Translations under genes and position numbers: made by a program
Assembly (NCBI GenBank): GCA_028281235.1
Contig: JANQKG010000004.1
Coordinates: 1 to 64,000, forward strand
Source of the DNA: Afifellaceae bacterium
GTDB taxonomy: Bacteria; Pseudomonadota; Alphaproteobacteria; Rhizobiales; Afifellaceae
Direction of reading: 5' to 3'
Length of the DNA: 64,000 nucleotides
Notes under the pieces: model-generated
The model's input: the letters and a program-made list of their open reading frames with translations, nothing else
What the model was told of the DNA's origin: nothing
Databases searched by the model: none
Part shown: positions 42,788 to 50,619 of the stretch, one piece after another
How the letters are laid out: the number at the start of each line of letters is the position of its first letter
Numbering within the stretch: position 1 is the first letter of the stretch

Positions 42788-43753
42788 GCGGCTGTCGCGC
42801 TCCAGATTGAGCCAGGCCACCTCGTCCGGCGTCAGCTGCAGCGCCAGCGCCGGCAAGGTGGAGGCGATCTCGTCAGCGGTGCGCGGACCGATCAGTGCGA
42901 AGGACGGGAACGGCTGCGCCAGCACCCAGGCCGTGGCGACATTGTGTGCCACCACCCCTCGCTCATCGGCCAGTTGCTCGGCGCGACGTCGACGCTCGGC
43001 GTTGCGCTCGCTGCCGAAACACGCCTCAGGGCCTGTGTCGGCCGGCAGGCGGCCGCGAAGATCCTCCGGCAAAAAGTAGCCACGCGCCTGCGACGACCAG
43101 GAGAAGTGGATGACCTCGTTCTTGGTCAGGAAGGCGAGTGTCTCCTCGTTGTTCGATGTTACGCAACCGGGCCAGACCGGGTGTTCCATCACGGCCAGCG
43201 AGAGGTTGTTGTTGAGGATGCGAAACGGCTCCAGTCCGCGCGACTTGGCATAGGCGTTGGCTTCGGCAAATCGCTCAACCGTCCAGTTGGAGCCGCCGAA
43301 AATGCCGATCTTGCCGGCCTCGCGCAGCCGATTGAGTGCGTCGACGAACTCGCCGACCGGCACGTCGGGATTGTCGCGATGCATGACGTAGATCGGCACG
43401 CTCTCCAGGCGGAGCCGTTCCAAGGAGACGACGAGCTGCTCGCCGATCGCATCGGGCGTGCAATGCGGGGTGTGGGCGCCTTTGGCGGTGACCACGATAT
43501 CGTCCGCCGTTCCGCGCGCGGCGATCCATTCGCCGAGAACGGCTTCGTGGCGCCCGCCGCCATAGACGTAAGCGGTGTCGAAAGCGTTGCCGCCGGCTTC
43601 GATCCAGGCGTCCCAGACCGGCGCCGCCTCAGCCAGCGTTTCTTTGTTGTCGCAGCCCATGATGAGGGCGGAGACCGGTCTGTCCACACCGGGCAGCGGA
43701 CGTTGCGGCACGCGTGGCGGCCTATTGCTGTTGAGCACGTCGGGTTGCCTCAT
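42785..43753 (-). CDS. Aldo/keto reductase
   Basis: A 322-residue NADPH-type aldo/keto reductase with tetrad Asp59, Tyr64, Lys91 and His125 in AFDTAYVYGGG, VVTAKGAH and YVMHRDNPDV. The C-terminal GPRTADEI motif binds the cofactor. Its 5' end overlaps the 3' end of the GH4 glycosidase gene by 32 bases, so they are probably one transcript. The last codon and stop lie in a GAGCATGATC repeat. It may reduce a sugar or keto-sugar produced by the pathway. Confidence 0.92.
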   Translation of the reverse strand: MRQPDVLNSNRPPRVPQRPLPGVDRPVSALIMGCDNKETLAEAAPVWDAWIEAGGNAFDTAYVYGGGRHEAVLGEWIAARGTADDIVVTAKGAHTPHCTPDAIGEQLVVSLERLRLESVPIYVMHRDNPDVPVGEFVDALNRLREAGKIGIFGGSNWTVERFAEANAYAKSRGLEPFRILNNNLSLAVMEHPVWPGCVTSNNEETLAFLTKNEVIHFSWSSQARGYFLPEDLRGRLPADTGPEACFGSERNAERRRRAEQLADERGVVAHNVATAWVLAQPFPSFALIGPRTADEIASTLPALALQLTPDEVAWLNLERDSR

Positions 43754-45119
43754 TGTTAACGGTCAGCGTTGCGGGCGGACGCGCCCATTGCGGCAGCCAG
43801 TCGCCATGCGCCTCAAGCAGGGCATCCACCATGTCGTGTATCTGATCGAGATCGAGCTCCGCGGCCGTGTGGGGGTCCATCATGGCGGCGTGATAGATGT
43901 GCTCACGCCGCTCCTCCGTAAGCGCTGCAACGACCAGCTCCTGCACATTGATGTTGGTGCGTATCAGCGCCACAAGCTGCGGGGGCAATTCGTGGCCGGC
44001 GGTGGGCTGAATGCCGTTGGCGTCCACGAGGCAGGGAACCTCAACTGCGCAATTGTCGGGAAGCTGCGGGATCAGATTGTTGTTGGCGACGTTGCCGTAG
44101 ATGGTGGCTGCCTCGCCAGTGACGACGGCGTTCATGATGGTGGCAGCGTATTCGTCAGAGCGGGCGACCTCGATCGTTTCGCTTGCCCGATAGGTCTCCA
44201 GTTCATCGCGCCAGCGTTCAATCTGCTCCATGCAGCGCTGGGGATATTCGTCGAGCGGTATGCCGAAGCGTTCAATCAGGTCCGGCCGGTCGCGCTTGAT
44301 GAACCACGGCACATATTCGGCGAAGTGCTCGGAACTCTCCGTCACGAAGTAGCCGAGCCGCATCATCATCTCGTAGCGCACACGGTTGGGGCAGCGCGGG
44401 TTCCACGACGAGGGAAGCGGTATCCGCCCGGCGCGATAGCCCTCGCGCAAGGCCGGGTAGAGGTCGCGATGCGTTCCGTCGGCAAGCTGCTCCTCAAACC
44501 GTAGGAAGAACGCCATGTGGTTGATGCCGGCGACGCGATAGCGCAGTCGCTCCACCGGGATATTAAGGTCGCGCGCCAGCTCCGCTGCCGTGTACTGCAC
44601 GGAGTGGCAAAGCCCGACCTGGCGGATCTCGGGAAACTGCGCGGTAATGGCCCAGGTGTTGATGGCCATCGGATTGACGTATTGCAGAAGAATGGCGTCC
44701 GGGCAGAGCTCGGCCATGTCAGCGCAGAGCGCCCACAGATGCGGGACGGTTCTGAGCCCGCGCATGATGCCGCCAATGCCGAGCGTGTCGGCAATCGTCT
44801 GGCGCAGCCCGAAGCGCTTGGGCACCTCAAAGTCGGTGATTGTGCAGGGATCGTAGCCACCGATCTGAAACGCCACGATGACGAAGTCGGCACCATCGAG
44901 TGCCGGACGGCGTTCGGTATGGGTGGAAACGCTCGCCCCCGCCCCGGTCGACGCGATGAGTTTCTTGACGACAAGCTCCGATTCCGCCAGGCGGCCGGCG
45001 TCGATGTCCATCAATGCGATATCAGCGTCGGCGAGCGCCGGCAGATGCAGCGCGTCGCCGATCAGGTTCTTCATGAACACGGTGGAGCCCGCGCCCACAA
45101 ATGCGATCTTTACCGGCAT
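43722..45119 (-). CDS. Glycoside hydrolase family 4 (alpha-glucosidase/alpha-galactosidase type)
   Basis: A 465-residue NAD- and Mn-dependent glycosidase that works by oxidation-elimination. The N-terminal NAD motif is IAFVGAGSTVFMKNLIGD, VNPMAINTWA is the sugar-contacting segment (Asn149), and the metal ligands are Cys171 (LCHSVQ) and His201 (AGINHMAF). These fit the MelA/AglA group. Whether it prefers galactosides, glucosides or uronides cannot be told. It lies with an ABC sugar transporter and dehydrogenases. Confidence 0.94.
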   Translation of the reverse strand: MPVKIAFVGAGSTVFMKNLIGDALHLPALADADIALMDIDAGRLAESELVVKKLIASTGAGASVSTHTERRPALDGADFVIVAFQIGGYDPCTITDFEVPKRFGLRQTIADTLGIGGIMRGLRTVPHLWALCADMAELCPDAILLQYVNPMAINTWAITAQFPEIRQVGLCHSVQYTAAELARDLNIPVERLRYRVAGINHMAFFLRFEEQLADGTHRDLYPALREGYRAGRIPLPSSWNPRCPNRVRYEMMMRLGYFVTESSEHFAEYVPWFIKRDRPDLIERFGIPLDEYPQRCMEQIERWRDELETYRASETIEVARSDEYAATIMNAVVTGEAATIYGNVANNNLIPQLPDNCAVEVPCLVDANGIQPTAGHELPPQLVALIRTNINVQELVVAALTEERREHIYHAAMMDPHTAAELDLDQIHDMVDALLEAHGDWLPQWARPPATLTVNNEATRRAQQQ

Positions 45120-45133
45120 GCCGCTTGACTTTC

Positions 45134-45245
45134 GGCTCTAGAGATCAAGCCTTTCTGATGCAATCAGAACGGATTGAGCTCTAAGTCTTTGCTGGAGCAT
45201 GATCTTATCCGAAAACCGGTTCCCACTTTTCGGGATTATGCTCTA
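45134..45245. repeat. Extended GAGCATGATC repeat, copy 2
   Basis: The core palindrome is at 45195-45245, preceded by a TTCTGATGCAATCAGAA inverted block and GAGCTCTAAG, a composite also seen at 50487-50587. The right end supplies the TAG stop of the permease gene at 45243. Confidence 0.9.
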
Positions 45246-46091
45246 GCCCTTGGTGGCGCCGAGCGTCAGCCCGGCGATGAAGTGCCTTTGCAGGAGGAAG
45301 AAGAGCGCCACCGGCGGAAGCGCCGCCACGACCGCACCGGCGGAGATAAGCTGCCACGACGCCAGCCACTGACCGCGAAGCGCACTGATGCCTGCTGTCA
45401 CCGGCTTCACCGCGTCGCTTTGCACCAACACAAGCGCCCAGAAATAGTCGTTCCAGACGAAGGTGAAGATCAGCACGGCAAGTGCTGCGAGCGCCGGGCG
45501 CACGAGCGGCACGACGATGAACCAGAAGATCTTGTACTCGCTGACGCCTTCCACGCGCGCCGATTCAATCAGCGCGTTGGGCAGCCCGGAAATGAAGTTG
45601 CGCATGAAGAGCGTGCAAAAGCCGGTCTGGAAGGCGACGTGGAACAGGATCAGCGCCAGATGCGTGTCATAGACGCCGGTGAACAGCGCCATATCGCGCA
45701 CCGGGATCATCAGAATCTGGAAGGGGACGAAATTGCCGCCGACGAACATGGCGAAGAGCCAGATATTGGCGCGGAACTTGTATTTGGCGAGCGCATAGCC
45801 GGCGGCGGCCGCCAGCGCCACGGAGCCGATCATCACCGGAACGGTGATGATGACGGAGTTGATCATGAAGCGCGCCATCGGCGTCGTCTGGAAGATCGTG
45901 ACGTAGTTCCAGAACTCCAGGCTCGACGGCCAGGTCCAGTAATTGCCCTGGTTGATGTCGTCGATGGTGCGGATGGAGGTCAGCATCACCGCGGCCAGCG
46001 GCAGAAGCCACACGACCAGCGCGATCGGCAGCGCCACACGGTAGGAGATGTTGGCGAACGGCGAAGCCTTTTCGATGGGGCGCGGGAACAT
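45243..46091 (-). CDS. Carbohydrate ABC transporter permease (MalG type)
   Basis: A 282-residue permease with six membrane helices. The coupling-helix motif is FISGLPNALIESARVEGVSEYKIFWFIVVPLVRPALAALAVLIFTFVWNDYFWAL, the EAA loop of the MalG/UgpE family. The ATG at 46091 overlaps the stop of the preceding permease (ATGA). The stop codon lies inside a palindromic repeat. Works with the permease at 46091-47005, the binding protein at 47099 and probably the ATPase at 48565. Confidence 0.94.
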   Translation of the reverse strand: MFPRPIEKASPFANISYRVALPIALVVWLLPLAAVMLTSIRTIDDINQGNYWTWPSSLEFWNYVTIFQTTPMARFMINSVIITVPVMIGSVALAAAAGYALAKYKFRANIWLFAMFVGGNFVPFQILMIPVRDMALFTGVYDTHLALILFHVAFQTGFCTLFMRNFISGLPNALIESARVEGVSEYKIFWFIVVPLVRPALAALAVLIFTFVWNDYFWALVLVQSDAVKPVTAGISALRGQWLASWQLISAGAVVAALPPVALFFLLQRHFIAGLTLGATKG

Positions 46092-47005
46092 CAGCCGGTC
46101 TGCCGCTCGCCGCGCACCATGCGCCACAGGAAGAAGGCGATGAACACCGACATGATGAGGAACAGCACGGTCGCAATCGCCGCGCCATAGCCCATGCGAT
46201 ATTCAAAGAGCGCGGAATGATACATGAACAGGCCAAGCACCAGGGATTGGCCGAATGGACCGCCGTCGGTCATGACCTGCACTAGGTCGAAGGAGCGCAG
46301 CGCCCCGATCATGGTCACCACAAGCGCAATGAAGGTGGCCGGACGCAGCTGTGGCAAAACGACGAACCACAAAAGCTTCATGCCGCGCGCCCCGTCGAGG
46401 CGCGCCGCCTCGATCTGCTCCGGATCGACGGAGTTCAAGCCGGTCAAATAGAGGATCATGCAATAGGCGACCTGCGGCCAAAGGCCGGCGGCGATGATGC
46501 CGAAGGTCACGGAGTTCTCGTCGGAGAGAATGGCGGTCGGGCCCAGGCCGACAAGCCCGAGCAGCTCGTTCAGAAGGCCGTTGGCGGGATCGTAGAACCA
46601 GGCGAAGACCAACCCCACGACGACCTGGCTGATCACAAAGGGAAAGAAGAACAGCGACTTGATCAGCCGGATGCCGAAGACGGTCTGGTTGAGGAACAGG
46701 GCGACCGCAAGCCCGAGCGGCAAAGCCAGCAGGAACAGGAAGAGCCACAGCACGTTGTTCCAGACGGAAGTCCAGAACCGGTCGTCGTCGAAAAGCTCCT
46801 CGTAGTTTCCGCCGCCGATATAGCTCTTGTCGGAGAAGCCGTCCCATTCGTAGAGCCCGATCTGGAAGCTCTGGATGATCGGCCATACGACGTAGACGCC
46901 AAAGAAAAGGAGCGCCGGCAGCATAAACACCCAGGGCGCAATGCGCTGCTGGGACCAACGCGACCGCGGCGGCACGTAGGCCACCGCCGTCTCTGCTACC
47001 GCCAT
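46091..47005 (-). CDS. Carbohydrate ABC transporter permease (MalF type)
   Basis: A 304-residue permease with six membrane helices. The EAA-loop segment reads LNSVDPEQIEAARLDGARGMKLLWFVVLPQLRPATFIALV and the N-terminal part is WVFMLPALLFFGVYVVWPIIQSFQIGLYEW, as in MalF/UgpA. Partner of the MalG-type subunit. It follows the binding-protein gene by 93 bases. Confidence 0.94.
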   Translation of the reverse strand: MAVAETAVAYVPPRSRWSQQRIAPWVFMLPALLFFGVYVVWPIIQSFQIGLYEWDGFSDKSYIGGGNYEELFDDDRFWTSVWNNVLWLFLFLLALPLGLAVALFLNQTVFGIRLIKSLFFFPFVISQVVVGLVFAWFYDPANGLLNELLGLVGLGPTAILSDENSVTFGIIAAGLWPQVAYCMILYLTGLNSVDPEQIEAARLDGARGMKLLWFVVLPQLRPATFIALVVTMIGALRSFDLVQVMTDGGPFGQSLVLGLFMYHSALFEYRMGYGAAIATVLFLIMSVFIAFFLWRMVRGERQTG

Positions 47006-47098
47006 CGGCTCACCCCGCCCTCGCCGCGTCTATCACTGACGCTTATCTCAATATCCCGCCCTGCAAGCGCGTAGCGCTCACAGGGCGGCTGATCTCGA

Positions 47099-48325
47099 CT
47101 ACTCGAAGATGCGCGCGCGCGCCTTCTCCAAGCGCTCCAGGATGGCATCCAAATTGTCCGGCTTGACCATGAATTCCTGGAACCCTTCCATACCGATCTT
47201 GGCCATCTCCGGCGTCGTGTCACGGTCATAGAACTGCGCGGTGCCGGCCGCGGAGGCGAGCATCGCCTGGCCTTCGTTGAGGTACTTGTCGTCGACCGCG
47301 CTGGCCCCCTTATGCGGCGGGATGTTCAGCAGCGTGGCGTTGATCGCCTGCTGCTGGTCCTGCTGAGCGACGAAAGCAAGGAACTTACGCGCGTTCTCTT
47401 TGTTCTCGGCGCGCGCGGGGATGTGGATGGTGTCAGTCGGTGCGTCCTCGGCGATGGGAACATCCGGGTCGATCACCGGGAACTGGAAGAAGTCCATCTT
47501 ATCCTGCACGCCCTCAGGGAAGTTCGGCGTGATGAAGTTGCCGATCAGATACATGGCCGCCTGGCCGTTATAGAGGAACGGCTGCGCTTCCTGCCACGAA
47601 TAGGAGGTGTGGTTCTCGATGTAGCACTCCGCGTCGATCAGCTTGCGCCAATTGGCGAAGGTCTCGCGCACGCGGTCGTCAGTGTAGGGAATCTTGCCGA
47701 GCATCAGGTCGATGTGGAACTCAAGCCCGTGCGTGCGCAGGTTCAGGTAGTCGAACCAGCCCGCCGCGGTCCACAAGAACTTGGTGCCGATCGTGACGGG
47801 GGCGATCCCCTTCTCGCGCAGCACGGCGCAGATGTTGAGCAGGTCGTCGAACGTCTCAGGCTCTGAGAGGCCGGCCTCGTCGAAAATGTCTTTCCGGTAA
47901 TAGACGCCCCATTGATAGAACGCGTAGGGCACGCCCCATTGCTTGCCATCGATGGTGAGCGAATCGCGCGTGGACGCGAAGTTCTCGTGCATGTCGTTGG
48001 CGTCCCAGACGTCCGACACGTCCTCAAGGAGGCCGCGGTCGACGAAGGTCGCCATGCGATTGCCGGCGAACCAGAACACAACGTCGGGGGCCTGCGCCGT
48101 CAGCCAGCCGCGGATAGCGGTTTTGTAGGCTTCGTGGTCGGTGATGTTGAAACTGACATCGATGTCGGGGTTCGCTGCCTTGAATTCATCAACGACCTGC
48201 GTGAAGGCCGCCTTCGGCGCGGGGCCTGAAGTGTTGGCGTTGATAACCAGCTCGTTGGCGCCAACGGTCCCGACGAGCGGTGCTGACACAAGAGCAAGCG
48301 AAGCCAATAGTGCTGTACGAAACAT
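47099..48325 (-). CDS. Sugar ABC transporter substrate-binding protein
   Basis: A 408-residue periplasmic binding protein of the MalE/UgpB type. The signal peptide is FRTALLASLALVSAPLVGTVGA. The mature part includes ELVINANTSGPAPKAAFTQVVDEFKAANPDIDVSFNITDHEAYKTAIRGWLTAQAPDVVFWFAGNRMA and the late segment AAMYLIGNFITPNFPEG. First gene of the minus-strand transporter operon. The sugar is not known; an alpha-linked sugar or uronide would fit the GH4 enzyme. Confidence 0.94.
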   Translation of the reverse strand: MFRTALLASLALVSAPLVGTVGANELVINANTSGPAPKAAFTQVVDEFKAANPDIDVSFNITDHEAYKTAIRGWLTAQAPDVVFWFAGNRMATFVDRGLLEDVSDVWDANDMHENFASTRDSLTIDGKQWGVPYAFYQWGVYYRKDIFDEAGLSEPETFDDLLNICAVLREKGIAPVTIGTKFLWTAAGWFDYLNLRTHGLEFHIDLMLGKIPYTDDRVRETFANWRKLIDAECYIENHTSYSWQEAQPFLYNGQAAMYLIGNFITPNFPEGVQDKMDFFQFPVIDPDVPIAEDAPTDTIHIPARAENKENARKFLAFVAQQDQQQAINATLLNIPPHKGASAVDDKYLNEGQAMLASAAGTAQFYDRDTTPEMAKIGMEGFQEFMVKPDNLDAILERLEKARARIFE

Positions 48326-48372
48326 AGACGTCTCTCCTCCCGGAATTCACGACCCTTGATCGGGCCTCTGTA

Positions 48373-48394
48373 CCGTTCCAGTATCTGGATACGG
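48373..48394. promoter_or_regulatory. Candidate operator in the divergent transporter control region
   Basis: CCGT-T-CCAG-TAT-CTGG-AT-ACGG, an imperfect double palindrome 48 bases upstream of the binding-protein start, in the 239-base gap between the two divergent halves of the transporter. LacI-type repressors bind such sites, but no regulator gene lies nearby, so this is tentative. Confidence 0.35.
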
Positions 48395-48564
48395 CTCTTT
48401 CTTGTTGAAATCTATGGTGGCCTGAAAATAACGTGTCAAGCAAGGGAACATCCTGAAACGTGAAGCGAAGCCGCACCGAAACATACGGGTGCGGTCTGTT
48501 GATGATCAGGAACACAATTGCGAGATCACCAGATTAACCGCCGAAGAGCCAAGGGGAGGACCAT

Positions 48565-49650
48565 GTGGCTGGTTTGACGTTAACCGAGGTCTTCAAGCGC
48601 TACGGCACGGTTCAAGTCGTGCATGGCGTAAGCTTCGATATCGGCGATGGTGAGTTCTGCGTTTTCGTCGGGCCGTCGGGATGCGGTAAATCCACACTCC
48701 TCAGGATGATCGCCGGACTTGAGGAAATCTCAGACGGCAGGATCTCCATCGGCGACACGGTGGTGAACAACGTCGACCCGGCGGAGCGGGGCGTGGCCAT
48801 GGTGTTCCAGACCTACGCGCTTTATCCGCATATGACGGTTGAGCAGAATATGGGGTTCGGGCTGCGCATGGCCGGAATGCCCAAATCCGACATTCGCGCG
48901 CGCGTGGAAAGCGCTGCGCGCATCCTCCAGCTTGAAGACTATCTCCACCGCGCGCCGCGGGCGCTTTCCGGCGGGCAGCGGCAACGTGTCGCCATCGGCC
49001 GGGCGATCGTGCGCAATCCGGAAGTGTTTCTGTTCGACGAGCCGCTCTCCAACCTTGACGCGGAGCTGCGCGTTCAGATGCGCGTGGAGATCGCCAAGCT
49101 CCATCAGGATCTCGGCAACACCATGATCTACGTGACGCACGATCAGGTCGAGGCGATGACGCTCGCCGACAAGATCGTGGTCTTGCGCGACGGCAATGTC
49201 GAACAGCACGGCAGCCCGCTTGAGCTCTACAGCAATCCCGACAATCAGTTCGTCGCCGGCTTCATCGGCTCACCGAAGATGAATTTTTTGACCGCGCACT
49301 CGCAAGGGCCGTCCAATGGCGGCCTGAAAGTGTCGCTGCCGAGCTTCGACGACGCGGAGGTCGTCGTCCCGCTCAACGAAAAGCCGGGCGACGGACAGGA
49401 GCTGATCCTCGGTGTCCGCCCGGAACACATCGCCATCGACGGCAACGCGCCAATCAGTCTCGGCGTCACCGCCGACGTCACCGAGCAGCTTGGCGGGTCG
49501 TCGCTTGTCTATGCCAATTCCCCCGGCGGCGAGACGGTGGTGATCGAGCAGCGCGGATATAGCGCCGTGAAGCACGGCGACGGCTTCAACTTCACCTTCG
49601 ATCCGGATCAGGCACGGCTGTTCGACACCGGCGGGCAGCGCGTTCGGTAA
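48565..49650 (+). CDS. Sugar ABC transporter ATP-binding protein (MalK/UgpC type)
   Basis: A 361-residue ATPase with Walker [10 protein letters not shown] (residues 36-44), Q-loop [17 protein letters not shown], signature [16 protein letters not shown], Walker [17 protein letters not shown] and a C-terminal TOBE regulatory domain ([10 protein letters not shown]...[13 protein letters not shown]). GTG start with AAGGGGAGGA directly upstream. Divergent from the binding-protein gene, so the transporter is encoded by two transcripts from one control region. Confidence 0.95.
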   Translation: MAGLTLTEVFKRYGTVQVVHGVSFDIGDGEFCVFVGPSGCGKSTLLRMIAGLEEISDGRISIGDTVVNNVDPAERGVAMVFQTYALYPHMTVEQNMGFGLRMAGMPKSDIRARVESAARILQLEDYLHRAPRALSGGQRQRVAIGRAIVRNPEVFLFDEPLSNLDAELRVQMRVEIAKLHQDLGNTMIYVTHDQVEAMTLADKIVVLRDGNVEQHGSPLELYSNPDNQFVAGFIGSPKMNFLTAHSQGPSNGGLKVSLPSFDDAEVVVPLNEKPGDGQELILGVRPEHIAIDGNAPISLGVTADVTEQLGGSSLVYANSPGGETVVIEQRGYSAVKHGDGFNFTFDPDQARLFDTGGQRVR

Positions 49651-49683
49651 TCGCGGCTGAATGTTGCCGCCCAGCGCCGGCGC

Positions 49684-50448
49684 TTAGATGGAGCCTGCCT
49701 CGACCATGTAATTGTTCGCCGTGCACATGGCGGCATCATCGGAGGCGAGGAACAGCGCCATTCGCGCGATAAAGACTGGGGCAATCAAATCCGGCAGGCA
49801 TTGCCTTTGGCGGTGTTTCTCCAGTGACTCAGGCGTCGCCCAAAGCTCCTTCTGGCGCTCCGTCATGATCCAGCCGGGCACGATCGTGTTGACGCGGATG
49901 CGATGTTCACCGAGATCGCGCGCGAGCGTGCGCGTCATGCCGTGCACAGCGGCCTTGGCGGTGGCATAGACGGGGAAGCCGCCGCCGGCCTCCCACCAGG
50001 AATTCGAGCCGAGATTGATGATCGACCCGCCGCCCGCTTGGATCATGTCCGGCGCGACGGCCTGCGCGGCAAAGAACATGTGCTTCAAGTTGGTGGCGAT
50101 GCGTTCGTCGTAATAGTCAGACGTCACATCCTGCCAGGCATGCCGGTCATCGCGAGCGGCGTTGTTAACAAGCACGGTCGGCGGACCGAGCTCCGCCTTA
50201 AGAGTGCCGAGGGCTTGCTTGAGCTGGTCGATGTCGCGCAGGTCGCAAGGCGCGAAGCAGATCGTCGCGCCGGCAGCCTGAAGCTCCGACGCCAATGCCT
50301 TGCCGCCGCCCTCATCGAGGTCGACGAAGCCGACCCTTGCGCCTTGTTCGGCGAAGGCGCGGACCATCTCCGCGCCAATGCCGCCGGCACCGCCGGTGAT
50401 GTTGACAATTGCGCCTTTAAGGCTCGGATAAAGGGCAAAGTTCGGCAT
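49684..50448 (-). CDS. SDR family oxidoreductase
   Basis: A 254-residue short-chain dehydrogenase with cofactor loop TGGAGGIGAEM. VNNAARDD, the catalytic serine in NLGSNSWWEAGG and the VYATAKAAVHG segment carry the Tyr-x-x-x-Lys pair; the PGWIMTERQ lid follows. Probably NAD-dependent, since Asp follows beta-2 (FVDLDEGG). GAGGAA lies upstream of the ATG at 50448. Convergent with the ATPase gene; likely oxidises the transported sugar or a derived acid. Confidence 0.9.
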   Translation of the reverse strand: MPNFALYPSLKGAIVNITGGAGGIGAEMVRAFAEQGARVGFVDLDEGGGKALASELQAAGATICFAPCDLRDIDQLKQALGTLKAELGPPTVLVNNAARDDRHAWQDVTSDYYDERIATNLKHMFFAAQAVAPDMIQAGGGSIINLGSNSWWEAGGGFPVYATAKAAVHGMTRTLARDLGEHRIRVNTIVPGWIMTERQKELWATPESLEKHRQRQCLPDLIAPVFIARMALFLASDDAAMCTANNYMVEAGSI

Positions 50449-50486
50449 GACGCGTTCCTCACTGGGTAAAGCAGGTGTTCTCGTTA

Positions 50487-50587
50487 GAGCATGATCCCGA
50501 AAGTGGAGACCGGTTTTCGGATAAAGATCATGCTCTAGAAAAGACAGTGAGCCTCCATTCTGATTCAATCAGAATGGATAAGGCTCT
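50487..50587. repeat. Extended GAGCATGATC repeat, copy 3
   Basis: Core palindrome 50487-50537 in the opposite orientation to copy 2, followed by CATTCTGATTCAATCAGAATG (an inverted block) and AAGGCTCTTGG. It fills much of the 171-base gap before the FadB-like gene. Confidence 0.88.
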
Positions 50588-50619
50588 TGGAGCGCACGAT
50601 GGACGCTCCGGGGCAAGTT

